Of a DNA stretch of 64,000 nt, positions 60,945 through 64,000 are shown piece by piece. The stretch spans positions 55,891,109 to 55,955,108 of the forward strand of contig NW_027184085.1 in assembly GCF_041296385.1 (NCBI RefSeq), given 5' to 3'. Positions within the stretch are counted from its first letter, which is position 1, and the number at the start of each line of letters is the position of its first letter. This DNA is from Aphelocoma coerulescens (taxonomy: Eukaryota > Chordata > Aves > Passeriformes > Corvidae). The notes below the pieces were generated by a model. It made no database searches and had not been told where the DNA came from. It was given only the letters and a program-made list of their open reading frames with translations. The position numbers and the translations under genes were made by a program.

Positions 60945-62628
60945 AATCTGTCTGTAAGATCAAGTATTACATCCTTTAAAAACCCAAAACCAGATAATTT
61001 AATAACCCTGTCCCAGAAGGAGAGGGACTCAAATGGCCAGATGAATCTGGCAGGTAAACAAATGGTTAGAGCAATGGTGCCATAGTCAGGGTTTTGGTTA
61101 CTCAGATGATGGGACTTGCTTTGCCAAGCCTGGTTCACTGGGGGCTGCTGGGTTCCACTTAACAAAGAAGGGAAAAGTTACCTTTGGTAGGCAGCTTGCC
61201 GGACTAGTGAAGGGGGCTTTAAACTAGATTTGCCAGGGGAGGGCACCTGTCCATCCCAACCCTGCCAGTCGGATGCTGCCCCCTGTAAGGTATGCCCAGA
61301 AAAGTGCAAAGGCATTCCAGATACTCCAGCAAGCCAGCTGGCTTTATCCAGAGCCTGGGGCCTGACGCAGACCCCTCTACACAAACACGTGTTATGGGGA
61401 GCAAACAAGAGGAACTAGAGGCATGTGCATGCCTTCGTGGGTATATCATTGGCATCATGGAGGTGGGATGGCTCCTATGCGTAGAGCATTGGAATGGAAG
61501 GTTCTAGGCTTTTTAGGGAAAGATGCACTCGGGAGATGAGGAAGGGGTGTAGCCCCCATATTGATGACCAGCTGGAGAGTATGGAACTGTGCCTGGGGAA
61601 GAATGAGGGGCCAGCTGAGAGCTTGTGGGTCAAGAGGAAGGAGACAGCAGGGACAGGGGATGTTATAGTGTGGATCTGCTGCAGACAACCTGATCAGGAG
61701 GATGGTGTGGATGAAGTGCTCCACAGGAAGACAGGAGTGGCTTCATGCTCGCAAGCCCTGATCCTCATGGAGGATTTCAACCACCTGTTGAGGTGCTTGG
61801 AGGGACAACACAGCAGGGCACAAGCAATCCCGAAGGTTCCTCAGAGGTGTCAATGAGAACTTCCTTAGACAAGTAATTGAGGAGCCAACAAGGAGAAGTG
61901 CCATGCTGAACCTTGTGCTCACCAATGGGGAGGAGCTGGTGGGAAATGTAGTGCTCCAAGGCAGACTTGACTGCAGTGACCACAAGATGGTGGGATTTGA
62001 GATACTCAGGGCAGTGAGGATGGCACAGAGCAAGCTCACTGCCCTGGACTTCAGGAGAGCAGATTCTGATCTCTTCTAAGACCTGCTTGGTAGAGTCCCA
62101 TGAGATAAAGCCCTGGAGGGCAGAGGGACCCAATAATGTTGGCTGAATTTCAAGGATCACCTCCTCTGAGCTCAGGATTTATAAAGCCCAACAAGGAGGA
62201 AATCTGGAAAAAGTGCCAAGAGGCCTCCATGGACAGATAAGGAGCTGCTGAGCAAACAGAGCAAAACCAAGAAGCTTTCGAGAAATGGAAACAAGGACAG
62301 GAAGAATACAGGGAAATTGTACAGGAAACTAGGGACTATCACTAAGTTAGCAGGGATAGGACAAGGAGTAATGGGTACAAATTGAAAGAGGGAAAATTTG
62401 GGCTGGGTATTAGGAAGAAATTTTTTACTGTGAGTATGGTGATGCACTGGGACAGGTTGCCTAGGGAAGCTGTGGATGCCCCATCTCCAGCAGTGTTCAA
62501 AGCCAGCTTGGATAAAGCTTTGAGCAACCTGATCTGGTGGGAGGTGTCCCTGCCCTTGGCAGGGGGATTGAAGTTAGGGGATCTTTAAGGTCATTCCAAC
62601 ACCTTAACATTCTGTGATTATATAATTT
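60945..62628 (+). mobile_element. CR1 LINE with endonuclease and 3' end but reverse transcriptase deleted
   Basis: The plus strand carries the CR1 segment before ORF2 (TGCCGGACTAGTGAAGGGGG near 61198), then ORF2 endonuclease text. QLESMELCLGKNEGPAESLW begins about 61573; ALILMEDFNHL lies near 61759 (DFNH motif); PTRRSAMLNLVLTN and CSDHKMVGFEILRA lie at about 61885-62010 (SDH motif). At about 62330-62345 it jumps directly to the ORF2 C-terminus (KFGLGIRKKFFTVSMVMHWD, then RLPREAVDAPSPAVFKASLD) and the 3' UTR, ending in ACATTCTGTGATTATATAAT. Everything between (the RT palm and active site) is missing. Several stops also break the endonuclease frame. Full-length CR1 ORF2 carries EN plus RT in one protein, so this copy cannot move itself. 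Confidence 0.93.
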
Positions 62629-64000
62629 TGATCATAATTTCATATGTTTACCAAGATTCTGTGCACCTCAGAAGTCACTACAACTTCCAGTGAAGAGTTC
62701 TTTAGCAATTGAGTATCAGTTGCAGACATTTATTGCAGGTTGAAGAAGAAATTCAACAGAAAGGTGGGATATTAGGAGACCTCTGGATACCCATGAGTAT
62801 TATAGCTATGATTTCATGAATATTTTTGAACTGAAGTATTATACCTTCCAACAATAAGACGTCTAAGGAAGATCTTAGAAGAAATGCAGGGAGAAGGATA
62901 ATCTTTGTGTGCTGATGAAGCACTGCTGATTTAGCATGGATACATGAGCAGATACTAAATATAACCAGGTTTTATGCAAATCAAAGCCCTGGTGCAGCAC
63001 TCCAATGACAATTGAAAAGAACTTGTTCTCCTCCAAATAACACTTAATTCCAAATGCAGTTCTCTTATCAAACCAGCTGAGGTTTACATTGCACACGGAA
63101 AAGCTGTCAAACAAAAACACTGCATTACACTTCCAGCTACCATGTTACTTCTGTCTATTATTACCTTTAGTTAAAAAGAAGTCACTGTGATTTATATAAT
63201 TTCATTTGAATGAATGCAGCATTTGTATTGGGAAGTAATAGTCACGAAAAGACAAATACAGGTCACTTGTGAGAATATTGAGCATGGTATGCTGCTGAGG
63301 AATCATAAAATTGACAGGAAGTATTAATTATAGCTTGCTACTAAGAATCTTTAAATAACATTGCCTTAAGCTGATTCTCTGCTATGACATCAGTATTGTA
63401 GTAAAAGATCTGTACAACTTATGAAGTGAAAAGAAAGTCAGTGTGTCATATACAGGACGTTTTGGGGAGCGCATCACCTTGATTTGAAGTTTTTTGGCAA
63501 TTATAAATAGGAATTTGCCGTGAATGAAAGAAAAATGGTCAATGTCCTTTTGGCAAAGACTAGCCTATTTTACTAATGGTTTTTAAACCTATTCTTTGAC
63601 TAGAAAATGTTATTTTGACAGTGAAATTTATTAATTGATGAAATGAAAGTAAATATTTGGTGTCTAAAATCCAGTTATCAGAAGAGAAGTAACACTTGAA
63701 AAATTCACCCAAGTAATAAATACACTAAGTCTAAATCTCCTAGGTGTTTTACAATTCAAGTAAACACTTCAAGTGTAGTCACTATGGATATGCCTGCACC
63801 ACCCCAGCTTTAGTAATGATGAAATGTCATCTATTTTTGACAGAAAGGTGCATTAAAGGAAAAGCACTGTTAGAAAATATATCCTGGATGACATTCATGG
63901 CACCAGTGAACTGCATTAAGGGAGTGCAGTAATTAAAAATTCACTTCAGAGGAACTTATTATTCCTTAATTCACAGTTACTCCAGCTATCAAGGGTCTCC
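62629..64000. other. Unannotated AT-rich sequence to the window end
   Basis: No repeat, exon or RNA gene that I can support. Confidence 0.5.

Overview
This is vertebrate nuclear DNA, almost certainly from a bird and probably from a songbird (oscine passerine). Three things point there. Many CR1 LINE fragments carry the avian CR1 3' tail (ATTCTRTG-type octamers). Several LTR families that I recognise as common in bird genomes are present. Two short repeats have a tRNA-Ile-like head and a CR1-like tail, which is the build of the zebra-finch TguSINE1 family. There are no operons, no bacterial features and no recognisable complete host gene. The window reads as intergenic or intronic DNA, with repeats making up roughly a quarter of it.

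Layout. 1-1375: CR1 LINE, minus strand, running off the left edge. About 3600-9750: a decayed betaretrovirus-like (class II/ERVK-like) endogenous retrovirus on the plus strand. It has a tRNA-Lys-type primer binding site, a leader, gag (matrix, a long proline-rich stretch, capsid, one zinc knuckle), a dUTPase-like plus protease region, and pol (RT, RNase H, integrase). Every gene is broken by frameshifts or stops; env and a 3' LTR are missing. 10081-12200: an old CR1, a solo LTR with AATAAA, and a CR1 tail. 17427-17662: the one candidate host coding exon (minus strand), product unknown. 21017-21585: a large pyrimidine pentanucleotide array that switches abruptly from CTCCT units to CCCCT units. 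25310-26822: a CR1 split by an LTR, with a near-perfect 5-bp target duplication. 28508-31585: two minus-strand CR1s. 32438-33037 and 37519-37957: two minus-strand LTRs. 35537-35686 and 40840-40967: two SINEs. 43335-44870: a composite avian LTR-type repeat. 45180-45790: a very old CR1. 54338-54418 and 55180-55372: CR1 tails. 60945-62628: a CR1 with endonuclease and 3' end but with the reverse transcriptase deleted out.

Function. Nothing here forms a working pathway. The mobile elements are relics. CR1 machinery elsewhere in the genome would have mobilised the CR1-tailed SINEs, and the retroviral and LTR pieces are independent insertions. The remaining tens of kilobases are AT-rich sequence in which I see no coding, RNA or regulatory signal I can support. 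Family names rest on recognition by reading, not on a database search. I did not find a previously undescribed system. The best leads are the pentanucleotide array, the orphan exon candidate, the unusual gag proline-rich segment with the dUTPase-like remnant, and the nested LTR-in-CR1 insertion.
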